Positions 43,228 to 51,053 of a DNA stretch of 64,000 nucleotides are shown piece after piece (the stretch's first letter is position 1; each line of letters opens with the position of its first letter). The notes below the pieces were generated by a model, which was not told the DNA's origin, searched no databases, and saw nothing but the letters and a program-made list of their open reading frames with translations. Made by a program: the position numbers and the translations under genes. The DNA is taken from contig NZ_PDHM01000017.1 of the NCBI RefSeq assembly GCF_002573715.1, positions 124,001 to 188,000 of the forward strand, given 5' to 3'. This DNA is from Paenibacillus sp. EZ-K15 (GTDB taxonomy: Bacteria; Bacillota; Bacilli; Paenibacillales; Paenibacillaceae).

Positions 43228-43425
43228 CTAAACCCGAGCAAGCTTTCCGTTTCGTAGTTGTATACATATAGCGGCCAAAGTTTCGTTCCCCGAACGGATT
43301 ATGAAGCCGGTTTCACCGTTAAGCGGCGCGGCTCGAGGTGAACATTCCCCTGTATTTAAACAACTTATATACAGCCTCACGTTCTGTCGGTGGTGCTTTA
43401 AGGTCCGGGTTAGAACCTCACCCAT
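43228..43425 (-). other. Possible remnant of an ECF41/SigJ-like sigma factor C-terminus
   Basis: The minus strand has a 65-codon frame whose end, PLNGETGFIIRSGNETLAAI then CIQLRNGKLARV, resembles the SnoaL-like tail of ECF41 sigma factors (NGxxGxxxR ... L..GK). It has no obvious start site and stops early. Weak recognition; treat as a hint only. Confidence 0.2.
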
Positions 43426-43440
43426 CAGGGAGCGCCCCTT

Positions 43441-44122
43441 CTATTTCAGAGTAAGTTTTAAAGCGGGACGCACGCCGTCACGGGTTAGACTGACGTTCGC
43501 ATAGCTGCGAATGCTGCAACTAGGACCGACAAAAAAACACGCGAAGGCTTGTGTTCGCAGCCACCACCAGGAACAGCCGACTTCTTCGCCCTTTCTGATG
43601 ATATAGTTATCTTTGTTTGTTTTATCGTATACATATAAGCTGCATCCATCGTTTTTTTTCGATTTGGCAAAATCCGTTCCAACGGCGTGCCGTAACTCCT
43701 TTCCGTGGATATCAGATAACTCCTTGATCTCGGTCACGCTAAGCAAAAAAACTATATCCCCCGTATCCGGGCTATCTTCTCCGTTATCCGTACAGTGCGT
43801 CGTCTTTATGACTTCCTTTTCGGCGGCATTGAATGCGGTGTTATAGAATTCATCGTTCAGCCACTTGCGTAAATCACAGTCATGCCACGTAATATCCACG
43901 CTATCACGCCACTTAATATCCACGCATTCGCCGTGATACCGCCTGCAGTCCAAAAATATACTCGCTCAACATGAACAGCTCTCTTCCTGAATTTTGCAGC
44001 GCCCTCCACAGGATCGGCGATCTGTCTGCACCGTCAGCAGACTGCGGGTAAGTGCCGAAAGTAATGATTTCGCCAGGCTTTGCGCTTCGGTACGGCGTGG
44101 AAGCAAGATTATCAATTCCCAA
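43441..44122 (-). pseudogene. DUF6273-family protein, frameshifted
   Basis: The natural start is TTG 44122 (AAGGAGG, 8 nt). The frame reads through PGEIITFGTYPQSADGADR and ELFMLSEYIF, then shifts at an A5/T5 run (43952-43956): removing one T restores LDCRRYHGEC and the C-terminal half with WLNDEFYNTAF, LLSVTEIKEL and GCSWWWLRTQAF...VRPALKLTLK. A 21/24-bp in-frame near-duplication (43879-43923) adds a second VDI-W-D unit. The family is typically a cell-surface or exported repeat-associated domain of unknown function. Confidence 0.82.
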
Positions 44123-44437
44123 AAAGATCTCCTCCTTTACGTATCTAGTTGGATTGTACAACATGGATGCAAGTGCTAAGTTAAAGTCGGCACACCCTTG
44201 ATCCTCCCCATTTCAATTTATAAAAGCTTAGCTTGATAATTTAATGTTTATTTCTAAGGCATGTGTGCGTTGAATTCGTTTGATGCCCATGAATCATCAC
44301 TTCAGTTACGGCTTGTCCTCCAACAACAATATTTGTTATGTTGTCTGTAGTCCTACGCTTGATATTGGTGAGGAGAGCATAAAAAATGCCGTTAAAGTCA
44401 CGGCATTTTTATACTTTATATGTTGGGGGAGTTATGG
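44123..44437. other. Intergenic region with a terminator-like hairpin before mmcQ-like gene
   Basis: Nothing coding seen. A hairpin with T-run on the plus strand lies at 44381-44410, 27 bp before the downstream start codon. Confidence 0.5.
44381..44410 (+). terminator. Terminator-like hairpin directly upstream of a gene
   Basis: AAAAATGCCGT and ACGGCATTTTT pair perfectly. No plus-strand gene lies directly upstream, so it could end an unrecognised transcript or act as an attenuator for the gene at 44438. Confidence 0.65.
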
Positions 44438-44776
44438 ATGAGAAATAGACGAGAAGCCATTGATTACTGCTTGAGTTTGGACCATTCGTATGAGGATCGT
44501 CCGTTTCGTGATAAGAATTGGACTGTGATTCGACATAAAGAAAACAAGAAAGTTTTTGCTTGGATTTTTGAAAAAGAGGATCATATTTGGATCAATGTTA
44601 AGTGTGAACCAGACATGCTGGAGTTCTTACGGCAGGCATACACTGCAGTAGTTCCGGCCTTTCATCTTAATAAAGATCATTGGAATTCTATTATTCTTGA
44701 CGGCACCGTACCAGAAGAAGAAATCCGTGAAATGATCAAACAGAGTTATGTTTTAACTAAGGCGTCTTCAGGTTAA
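44438..44776 (+). CDS. MmcQ/YjbR-family protein
   Basis: 112 aa from ATG 44438 (GGGGGAG, 6 nt). MRNRREAIDYCLSLDHSYED and the C-terminal FHLNKDHWNSIIL...EEIREMIKQSY are the YjbR CyaY-like fold found in MmcQ. Its role is unknown; the fold suggests DNA or ligand binding. It overlaps the convergent RibD-like gene by 20 bp at the 3' ends. Confidence 0.9.
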   Translation: MRNRREAIDYCLSLDHSYEDRPFRDKNWTVIRHKENKKVFAWIFEKEDHIWINVKCEPDMLEFLRQAYTAVVPAFHLNKDHWNSIILDGTVPEEEIREMIKQSYVLTKASSG

Positions 44777-45341
44777 TATGGTTCACTTCGTTCCCATCCA
44801 AATGATAGATGAGCTGCACAACCCCAGAGGAGAACGGTCTTGTTTTCACCAGCTTTAAATTCAACCTTTGCTTGATATCCATAAACAACGGTTTTCCTTC
44901 TCCCAAGATGACTGGGTGAACTGATAATCTGAATTCATCAACCAGCCCTAACTGAATAAAGGTTGTAATAAGACTTGCTCCCCCATATAACCAGATGTCT
45001 TTACCCGGCTTATTCTTTAATGCATTTACTTCTTCAAGGATATGATCATTGATGTATGTCGCTTTATGATCGCTCCCTGTTTGCGTCCTGGAGAACACAT
45101 ATTTTTCTTTACTGTGAACGTTTGACCATAATTCTTGCTCAGCATCCGACTGATCCGTATCCGGCGTGAACCGCCCCCATAAATCATAACTTTTTCTTCC
45201 ATACAAAATCGTATCGATTTGATTTAAGAAATCAATAAACCCCATCTCAGAGTCCATAATGCTCCAATCTACTTCCCCATTTTTCCCTTCAATAAAACCA
45301 TCTAACGTAACTGCTAAATCTAAAATTATTCTTCGGCTCAT
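44757..45341 (-). CDS. Dihydrofolate-reductase-like (RibD C-terminal domain) protein
   Basis: 194 aa from ATG 45341 (AAGGAG, 9 nt), starting MSRRIILDLAVTLDGFIEGK. DGFIEGKNGEVDW and the NADPH-binding GKDIWLYGGASLI with IQLGLVDEFRLSVHPVILGEG are the RibD_C signatures of stand-alone YwjB/YyaP-like proteins. It is expected to be an NADPH-dependent reductase; the physiological substrate is not known. Confidence 0.9.
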   Translation of the reverse strand: MSRRIILDLAVTLDGFIEGKNGEVDWSIMDSEMGFIDFLNQIDTILYGRKSYDLWGRFTPDTDQSDAEQELWSNVHSKEKYVFSRTQTGSDHKATYINDHILEEVNALKNKPGKDIWLYGGASLITTFIQLGLVDEFRLSVHPVILGEGKPLFMDIKQRLNLKLVKTRPFSSGVVQLIYHLDGNEVNHINLKTP

Positions 45342-45452
45342 GACTTGTTGCTCCTTTCTTGATTTCCTACTATTATAGATCATAAATATGTCATCTTATG
45401 TCATATTAAGAGAAAGGGTATCGTATCCATTAAACTGCTCGTTAGTTTAACA

Positions 45453-45491
45453 AAAGGCAACCGATCACAATGACCGGTTGCCTTCTTTTTT
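45453..45491 (+). terminator. Terminator-like hairpin
   Basis: AAGGCAACCG and CGGTTGCCTT pair around an 11-nt loop, then CTTTTTT on the plus strand; on the minus strand it lies downstream of the SDR gene. Confidence 0.6.
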
Positions 45492-45570
45492 CTAATTAAG
45501 CTGTCGTTTCCCGATAGCGCAATGAAAAGCCGTAACTCATCGTTAAAATACTTGGCGAAACAAATTTATT

Positions 45571-46365
45571 TTAGAAACCGCCTCTGGAATGAATAATCTG
45601 TCCGGTAATCCATTGTGAATCTTCACTTGCTAGAAAAGCGATTAGACGGGCCGCATCTTCAGGAAGACCGATCCTCCCCATTGGAAATCTCGGAAGCAGG
45701 GCTTTTTTCACCTCTTCGGACATCCAGCCCGAATCGGTAGGGCCGGGATCGATAGCGTTCACCGTGATATGAAGCGGAGCCAACTCTGCAGCCAATGATT
45801 CGGTGAATACGGAGATGGCTCCTTTCGTTGCAGCATAGATGAGATTACCTGGCATGGGGCCTTTTCCTTGACCGGAGGTAAGGTTAATGATTCTTCCCCC
45901 GAGTAACCCAGCAGAATGTGCACTTTGCTCTTCCTCAAGCATACGAGCGAATTCGACACATAACATGAAAGTACCCCTAATGTTTACGGCACAATGAGCA
46001 TCGATGAGAGCCTCATTTAATTGACGAAAGTCGGCATCGACGCTATACGTAGCATTATTGACGAGGATCGTCGGAAGCCCGAACGTAGTCCGGACTTCTT
46101 GAAGCAACTTGACAGCCGAACCGGAAGCGGCTAAGTCCAAATTCATATGTGCGGCTTGAACGTCGAACTGGCGAAGTTCGTCGGCAAATAAATCTGGCCA
46201 ACTCTTGTCTGCGTCATTCGGATATAATGTTTTATCATAATCATATAGATGGGTATAGAATAGATCAGCACCTTCGCGAGCCAAAGTCCGGCAAATCGCA
46301 GCTCCGATTCCCCCAGGACGGCTTACGCCGGTGACAATGGCGATTTTCCCTTGCAATCTCGTCAT
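45571..46365 (-). CDS. Short-chain dehydrogenase/reductase (FabG-like)
   Basis: 264 aa with AGGAGG before ATG 46365. VTGVSRPGGIGAAI is a variant of the TGxxxGxG loop with an inserted Pro-Gly, typical of SDRs near the 3-ketoacyl-ACP reductase group. LVNNAT, NLTSGQGKG (catalytic Ser) and YAATKGA complete the catalytic set, and GQIIHSRGGF closes the fold. Preceded by a leader with its own promoter and two short frames (see 46460-46672). No fatty-acid genes are near. Confidence 0.92.
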   Translation of the reverse strand: MTRLQGKIAIVTGVSRPGGIGAAICRTLAREGADLFYTHLYDYDKTLYPNDADKSWPDLFADELRQFDVQAAHMNLDLAASGSAVKLLQEVRTTFGLPTILVNNATYSVDADFRQLNEALIDAHCAVNIRGTFMLCVEFARMLEEEQSAHSAGLLGGRIINLTSGQGKGPMPGNLIYAATKGAISVFTESLAAELAPLHITVNAIDPGPTDSGWMSEEVKKALLPRFPMGRIGLPEDAARLIAFLASEDSQWITGQIIHSRGGF

Positions 46366-46459
46366 GATTAGAAATACCTCCTGTTATGAGAAGACAAGAG
46401 AGTCGTTCATGATTGGAGATGAATTGCTTCCGCTGCCTTAAACAAAAAAAGCGGATACA

Positions 46460-46567
46460 TCAAGTATTCGCGGGAGCGGGTGAAATAAACGGTCTCTCGT
46501 ATCCCTTGAAATGGTTGAGGATGGCATGATTCTCCAAACCTATGGCAAATAGCCAAGGTCGAATCAC
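46460..46567 (-). other. Short leader frame upstream of the SDR (35 codons)
   Basis: GTG 46567 follows AGGTGAT and opens a 35-residue frame (MIRPWLFAIGLENHAIL... ending PAPANT) that ends about 95 bp before the SDR start. It could be a leader peptide or the remnant of a longer gene; I do not recognise it. Confidence 0.3.
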
Positions 46568-46588
46568 GCGATCACCTACAATAAACCA

Positions 46589-46612
46589 TTACAAGGAAGT
46601 CCACATTGGCAT
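46589..46612 (-). other. Mini-ORF (7 codons) in the SDR leader
   Basis: ATG 46612 behind AAGGAAAGGGG encodes MPMWTSL then stop. Well-placed ribosome site and position right after a promoter (46643-46672) fit an attenuation leader peptide, but no antiterminator structure was proven. Confidence 0.35.
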
Positions 46613-46642
46613 ACGAGTCCCCTTTCCTTCATCTCCAGAAAC

Positions 46643-46672
46643 AGATTACAAGATAAAACCAAATGATGTCAA
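46643..46672 (-). promoter_or_regulatory. Promoter of the SDR leader
   Basis: Minus-strand TTGACA (46667-46672) and TAATCT (46643-46648) spaced 18 bp, upstream of the mini-ORFs. Confidence 0.6.
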
Positions 46673-46758
46673 GCAAGATATCTAAAACTGAAGTCAACAG
46701 CGTTTGCCGCTCAAATTACATCGAGATATTCGGATTTAAGCGCGTAAGACTCATCCCC

Positions 46759-47412
46759 TCAACTACGAATTACCCCCACCATTTTCCCCTCAATGTTATC
46801 TGTGGGTAATGGACCGAACAATAGGCTATCATTACTGCGGACCCAATCATCTCCTACGAGATAAACGCTGTTTTCGGGGATCTCGATTTCCTTCATACTC
46901 CATTGTTGAAAATAATCCACATTATTTTCAATATTTTTTCGGATGTGCTCTTCTAAGTCAACACGCTCTAAAGCTTTCTTCAAACTTTCGAGATCATCAC
47001 CCAATCGATGTGCTCTTCCGTAAAAAGTATCAAGCCATTTTCCGTTAATAAAGATCTGTCCATTTTCAATCTTTACTTTTTCACCAGGTAGCCCGATTAC
47101 TCTAGAAATACTGTATTCTCCAAGATTCTTTTTAGTTTCAGGGTTTTTGAAGTATACGATATCACCTCGGCTAATCGCATGCTCATTGTAATACTGCAAA
47201 TCAATCACAACCTGTCCCTCTAAATCATGATTCCCACGATCCATATTGTCATAGTTATGATTATAGATGATGTGCCGGGAATTTAACTCATTAGCGGTTA
47301 CTGTATTCATCGCTGGCGTGGTTATGGGATCAGAGATAATTTTACTTGTGTCACTAGAAGTACATCCAGCAAACATCAGTACAAATACAAAAGCGACTAT
47401 GACCACTTTCAT
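46759..47412 (-). CDS. Signal-peptidase-I-like lipoprotein lacking catalytic Ser and Lys
   Basis: 217 aa from ATG 47412 (GGGGGG, 8 nt; ATG 47415 equivalent). A signal peptide ends in the lipobox FAGC (Cys 17). The S26/SPase I boxes are all visible: RGDIVYFKNP (C), ISRVIGLPGEKVKIENG (D) and GDDWVRSNDSLLFGPL (E). In box B the Ser-Met is Asn-Met (DNMDRG), and in box D the general-base Lys is Ser (SISRVIG). So it is likely an inactive, membrane-tethered binding protein or regulator. Family length normal. No partner is nearby. Confidence 0.85.
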   Translation of the reverse strand: MKVVIVAFVFVLMFAGCTSSDTSKIISDPITTPAMNTVTANELNSRHIIYNHNYDNMDRGNHDLEGQVVIDLQYYNEHAISRGDIVYFKNPETKKNLGEYSISRVIGLPGEKVKIENGQIFINGKWLDTFYGRAHRLGDDLESLKKALERVDLEEHIRKNIENNVDYFQQWSMKEIEIPENSVYLVGDDWVRSNDSLLFGPLPTDNIEGKMVGVIRS

Positions 47413-47644
47413 CATTTCGTCCCCCCCTCGACTCATTATACTTTATACCAAATCTTATGGTTGCTGGTGCTCAAAATATAGTGGCTTGATTGAACTAATC
47501 TGCCCGTTAGTTAAACAACTGCTTGAAATCGCAGTGGTAACTGAACTGGAACGGGGCAAATTGCTCTGAAGCCAGCCTCTCGAACCGACATCATTTTTGA
47601 ACGGATTATAAGATAAGGTACATCGGGATATCACTTCAGCGCAA

Positions 47645-47672
47645 CAAAAAGAGCGGGAGGCTTCTCCCGCTC
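47645..47672 (-). terminator. Strong terminator
   Basis: GAGCGGGAG and CTCCCGCTC pair on the minus strand, followed by TTTTT; it lies directly after the 47681-47857 remnant. Confidence 0.85.
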
Positions 47673-47680
47673 TAACTCCG

Positions 47681-47857
47681 TCAGTATATTTTCATAATAC
47701 CGGCTCGCTTAATTCTAATTCTTAAGAAGCTTCCCGGCTTTTGACCGTAGTTGTACATCAGCTCTGCTACCATTGCACGATTGGTAACGGATTTCGGTGA
47801 CAGCTTGCCTCCACTGGGAACGGTTAATTTTTCTACGGAATGGGGCGATGAGTCAGA
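47681..47857 (-). pseudogene. Possible 3' remnant of a surface-protein gene
   Basis: A 58-codon open frame with no start site reads ...KLSPKSVTNRAMVAELMYNYGQKPG and stops at 47681, 9 bp before a strong terminator. The NRAMVAEL-type helix recalls S-layer homology repeats, but the match is weak. The terminator suggests this was the end of a real gene whose 5' part is gone. Confidence 0.25.
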
Positions 47858-48177
47858 TTAACGATTTGTTATCCAATGGATCTTTAATTAATTTAATTTC
47901 TAGTCTCTTTACCTCCTGCTCCTTATGCAACTCTCCTTCAATTAGTCAATTAGGTTTCCCAAACTTTATTAGGCAAAAACGCCCAGTTAGATCCGTATTT
48001 CTACGGCAACATATGTCTTACCTTCTTGCATTATCGCGCTTACTGGGCATATGCTAACCTTACTTGCATGCATTAAATACAAATACTGGTTATACTCAAC
48101 AAAATTACTTTTCTGCATAAATCTGATCTCAGTACACACTCTATGTTGTACAGCTTAGAAAAAAGGTGGAATGTGAA

Positions 48178-48351
48178 ATGGCAAATAACAAGAACTATAA
48201 TCATAATCAGCATGATCGTACGGATAATAATGGTCAGCGGCAGAACAAAGTACATGGTGGGGAGTATCGCAATGGACGTCTTAGCCAAATTAAAAATAAT
48301 AACCCTGAAGGTGAAGATGTTCCGAATGAGTTTATAAGTCGAAAAGAGTAA
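48178..48351 (+). CDS. Small hydrophilic Asn/His-rich protein
   Basis: 57 aa from ATG 48178 with AAGGTGGA 8 nt upstream. The sequence (MANNKNYNHNQHDRTDNNGQ...FISRKE) has no hydrophobic segment and is Asn/Gln/His/Lys-rich, like many small spore or stress proteins of Bacillales, though I do not recognise a named family. A second frame at 48143 overlaps it and has no ribosome site. Likely real because of the clean start; unknown function. Confidence 0.6.
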   Translation: MANNKNYNHNQHDRTDNNGQRQNKVHGGEYRNGRLSQIKNNNPEGEDVPNEFISRKE

Positions 48352-48436
48352 AAAATAAACATCCATTCTCGCGGCTATTTTCCAACTTGATGGTTTAGTT
48401 ATGCGAGAAGGTGTCGAATTCCCCTGCTCAAGATAC

Positions 48437-48475
48437 AAAACCCCCACTGATTTCTTCCTTTGATCAGTGGGGGTT
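48437..48475 (-). terminator. Terminator of the MerR-SRPBCC operon
   Basis: AACCCCCACTGAT and ATCAGTGGGGGTT pair around a 12-nt loop; TTTTG follows on the minus strand. 80 bp past the last SRPBCC stop. Confidence 0.75.
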
Positions 48476-48554
48476 ACAATGTTCATCGACGTATTCTGGT
48501 AATAACTATTTTCGATTGTTGGGGAAATGAATAGCTTTTGCATATTCTCAAAAT

Positions 48555-49001
48555 CTACGCCATTAATTCTTCCAGCAAAGCGTTCATTCGATCTAAGTTT
48601 TGTTCATTGCCCTCGACGCAGTATTGCTTAGCTTCTTCGAACTCCGCCGTGTTCATGAAAAGCTGGCGAAAAATGACCCTTGTACGGTCGCCCAGTTCCT
48701 CGAATGTAGCCGTCAACTGAAATTCGTGGCCTGACAAATGCCTGAGTATGATTCGCTCCAACGGCAGGATTTCCTCAAAAACGTTATGGTTGGGATAGTC
48801 CACGCCATCCGGCCCATGCATGACAAACCGCCATGTACCGCCCGGCTTTAAATCGAATTCATGAAACGTATTGGTGAATCCATTCGGTCCCCACCAACAT
48901 GCCAACTGATCCGGATTGGTCCAAGCTTCAAAGACCCGCTCACGCGGAAAATCGAATTCTCGTAAGGATATAATTTCATTCTCACCAATGGTAGACTTCA
49001 C
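48555..49001 (-). CDS. SRPBCC/AHSA1-family protein (second of a pair)
   Basis: 148 aa from GTG 49001 (GGAGG, 7 nt). FDFPRERVFEAWTNPDQLACWWGPNGFTNTFHEFDLKPGGTWRFV is the AHA1-like START fold. Bacterial members bind hydrophobic small molecules or act as chaperone-activator relatives. It follows another SRPBCC gene and a MerR gene in one operon. Ligand unknown. Confidence 0.92.
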   Translation of the reverse strand: MKSTIGENEIISLREFDFPRERVFEAWTNPDQLACWWGPNGFTNTFHEFDLKPGGTWRFVMHGPDGVDYPNHNVFEEILPLERIILRHLSGHEFQLTATFEELGDRTRVIFRQLFMNTAEFEEAKQYCVEGNEQNLDRMNALLEELMA

Positions 49002-49012
49002 GGGTATACCTC

Positions 49013-49447
49013 CTATTCAAGTGTTTTGCCAAGTGTATCCAGCATTTCATTCGTGCCATGCTCACGCACTTCCGGCGTATCATATCCGTCGAAATATGCC
49101 CCCTGCTCGGTGAAGACCAGCTTTGTGCCGCTCTCGGTCGGGATGAACTCGACTGTTGTGAGCGAAACGGACATACGAATGTCGTCCGAATCCAGGGAGT
49201 AGCTATAGACGATACGCTCTTCCGGCACAATCTCTTGGTAGCAAGCGTCAAAGGTAAAGACGGGACCCTCTGGCGGTCCTCCACTGCTGTATTCGCGTCC
49301 ACCGACACGGAATTCAAAAATATCGGGTTTTGAGAACCACTTTGCTTTGGCAGCCGGATCGGCCCAAGCTTGATAGACCTTTGCAGGCGAAGCTGCATAA
49401 ATCCGCTCCACGACGAAGGTGGCATGTTTGACAAATCGTTCGTTCAC
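49013..49447 (-). CDS. SRPBCC/AHSA1-family protein (first of a pair)
   Basis: 144 aa from GTG 49447, 7 nt after the GGAGG in the end of merR. The sequence (VVERIYAASPAKVYQAWADPAAKAKWF ... FEFRVGGREYSSGGPP) is a paralogue fold of the next gene but with low identity, so not a recent duplication. Operon position after MerR suggests both are induced by the MerR ligand. Confidence 0.92.
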   Translation of the reverse strand: MNERFVKHATFVVERIYAASPAKVYQAWADPAAKAKWFSKPDIFEFRVGGREYSSGGPPEGPVFTFDACYQEIVPEERIVYSYSLDSDDIRMSVSLTTVEFIPTESGTKLVFTEQGAYFDGYDTPEVREHGTNEMLDTLGKTLE

Positions 49448-49449
49448 AG

Positions 49450-49950
49450 TTAATCCTCCTTAGATTTCGATTCTCTCTCTTCCTCGGCAATAAAATCACC
49501 CAATAAATCCAGATGGTGCTCCCAGCTCGTTCTCCGCCCGATGACTAACTTCTCATGGCTCTTTTTAATCGCTTGCATGAGATCGGTGAAGTCTTCAACT
49601 GCTAATGGAGCCATCCCCTGCATCGACTTGGATACATGATGAAGCTGTTCAAGAAGCATTTGCTGCAGCTTGATTTGTTCTTTGATTCGGGCTATTTGCA
49701 GGTTGACGATCTCTACTGGACTGATCTGCTCGTCGTTCAGGACGGATTTGACCTCCTCCAAAGATAAGCCTAATTCCTTAAGCGATATAATCTGCTGCAG
49801 GCGTGACAGGTCAGATTCATCGTACAGTCTATGACCGGACTCCGTCTTGCCGGATGGCGAGAACAAACCGATTTGATCGTAAAATCGCAAAGTCCGCACG
49901 GTGAGTCCCGTTTGTTTGGCAAGATCCCCCACCTTCCAATTTCGTTTCAT
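49450..49950 (-). CDS. MerR-family regulator
   Basis: 166 aa with AAAGGAGC before ATG 49950. WKVGDLAKQTGLTVRTLRFYDQIGLFSPSGKTESGHRLYDESDL is the MerR N-terminus, followed by the dimer coiled coil and a C-terminal TipAS-like helical segment (TDLMQAIKKSHEKL). It heads the operon with two SRPBCC genes (2-bp and 11-bp gaps). Drug-type rather than metal-type MerR, as metal-binding cysteines are absent. Confidence 0.92.
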   Translation of the reverse strand: MKRNWKVGDLAKQTGLTVRTLRFYDQIGLFSPSGKTESGHRLYDESDLSRLQQIISLKELGLSLEEVKSVLNDEQISPVEIVNLQIARIKEQIKLQQMLLEQLHHVSKSMQGMAPLAVEDFTDLMQAIKKSHEKLVIGRRTSWEHHLDLLGDFIAEEERESKSKED

Positions 49951-50118
49951 AAGTGCTCCTTTGTTAGCGCTAACTATGCACCGGTAGATTAAGTATAAAA
50001 GATTACGTTACGTTAGGTGCAACCCAAATTATGATTTTGGTAAAAAAACGACTACCTGAATCGCCCCTTTGAACAATATTGTCTTTCTGAATTTATCCGT
50101 GTCGCTACATCGTTATAG

Positions 50119-50144
50119 CAAAAAAGCCGCGATTTCCGCGACTT
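50119..50144 (-). terminator. GCCGCG terminator of the DJ-1/PfpI gene (repeat copy B)
   Basis: Minus-strand GTCGCGGAAATCGCGGC then TTTTTT; AGAACATA element upstream of the stem. Confidence 0.8.
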
Positions 50145-50211
50145 CCTATGCGTATATGTTCTAATCCTCCGACAATCCTCTACTCCAATTGCAGACTCTT
50201 TAGAGTATGTT

Positions 50212-50859
50212 TTAATTTCTGAAGGATGAATTACCCTCTTGCAGCGTCTCCATCATGATATGAAAATATTGACTGTCGCCAGTATTAAAGTAGTTATACC
50301 AGGCTTCTAGCGTTTCATTTTTAAATAGATCCAGCAGCGCCATAACCTCACGAGCTAATAGAAGTCCGCCGGCAGCACTGGTTGTAATAAGATTTCCGTC
50401 TACAACGATCTTCTCGTCTTTATAACAGGCAGCGCCTTTGTATGTGGGGCAGAACAGAGTCAAATACTCCAGACTGTTGCTCGTGTGTTGTCGATCATCC
50501 AATAAACCGGAATTTGCAAGGGCGGTAGTCGCTCCGCATATTGCTGCAACTTTACCGCCTGCGTCCAGTAGTTGTTTTGCTTTTTCAACAACTGCTGCAT
50601 GTTCGGGATCATGCCAACGGTCCGCCCCCGGCAAGAGCAGTATCGCGGAGGTTTCAGGCGTGATCTCATCGACCGTCAAATCTGGAAGAATCGTCATACC
50701 GCCCTTTGTCGTGATCGGACGTTTCGATACACCAACCATTTTTACAGGAATACGGCTCCCTCGATTTTTAAAGTATTGACCTGAGTTGAGCTCTGCCATT
50801 ACAAAGCCAAGCTCCCAATCCGCCATTGTATCTAGCACGTAAGCATAAGCGTATTTCAT
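50212..50859 (-). CDS. DJ-1/PfpI-family protein (type 1 glutamine-amidotransferase fold)
   Basis: 215 aa from ATG 50859 (AGGAGGAG, 5 nt; 17 upstream codons without support dropped). KVAAICGATTALANSGLL carries the nucleophilic Cys, and LLLPGADRWHD contains the Glu/Asp-equivalent loop. B. subtilis YdeA/YoaZ-like. Family roles include glyoxalase III, chaperone or deglycase activity. Single gene; not linked to a regulator. Confidence 0.9.
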   Translation of the reverse strand: MKYAYAYVLDTMADWELGFVMAELNSGQYFKNRGSRIPVKMVGVSKRPITTKGGMTILPDLTVDEITPETSAILLLPGADRWHDPEHAAVVEKAKQLLDAGGKVAAICGATTALANSGLLDDRQHTSNSLEYLTLFCPTYKGAACYKDEKIVVDGNLITTSAAGGLLLAREVMALLDLFKNETLEAWYNYFNTGDSQYFHIMMETLQEGNSSFRN

Positions 50860-51053
50860 GTACTCCTCCTTGATTACTTTTGATTTCGTTAGAATCGCTC
50901 TCATTTCCAACGCTAATTGTAGACGTTGAAATTTGACAACAGTATGTCAGTGATCCATAGGATAAGAGAGCCCCGCTTCCATTCTTAGAAATCTTATACT
51001 TCGAGCATTTAGCCATTTCCGATAATCAAGCGGGTGGCCAAAAGATGATTTTA

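Larger units (their letters stand above)
47437..48177. other. 740-bp region with one terminator and a fragmentary frame
   Basis: Apart from the terminator (47645-47672) and the frame at 47681-47857, the rest up to 48177 is AT-rich with no supported gene. Confidence 0.4.
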
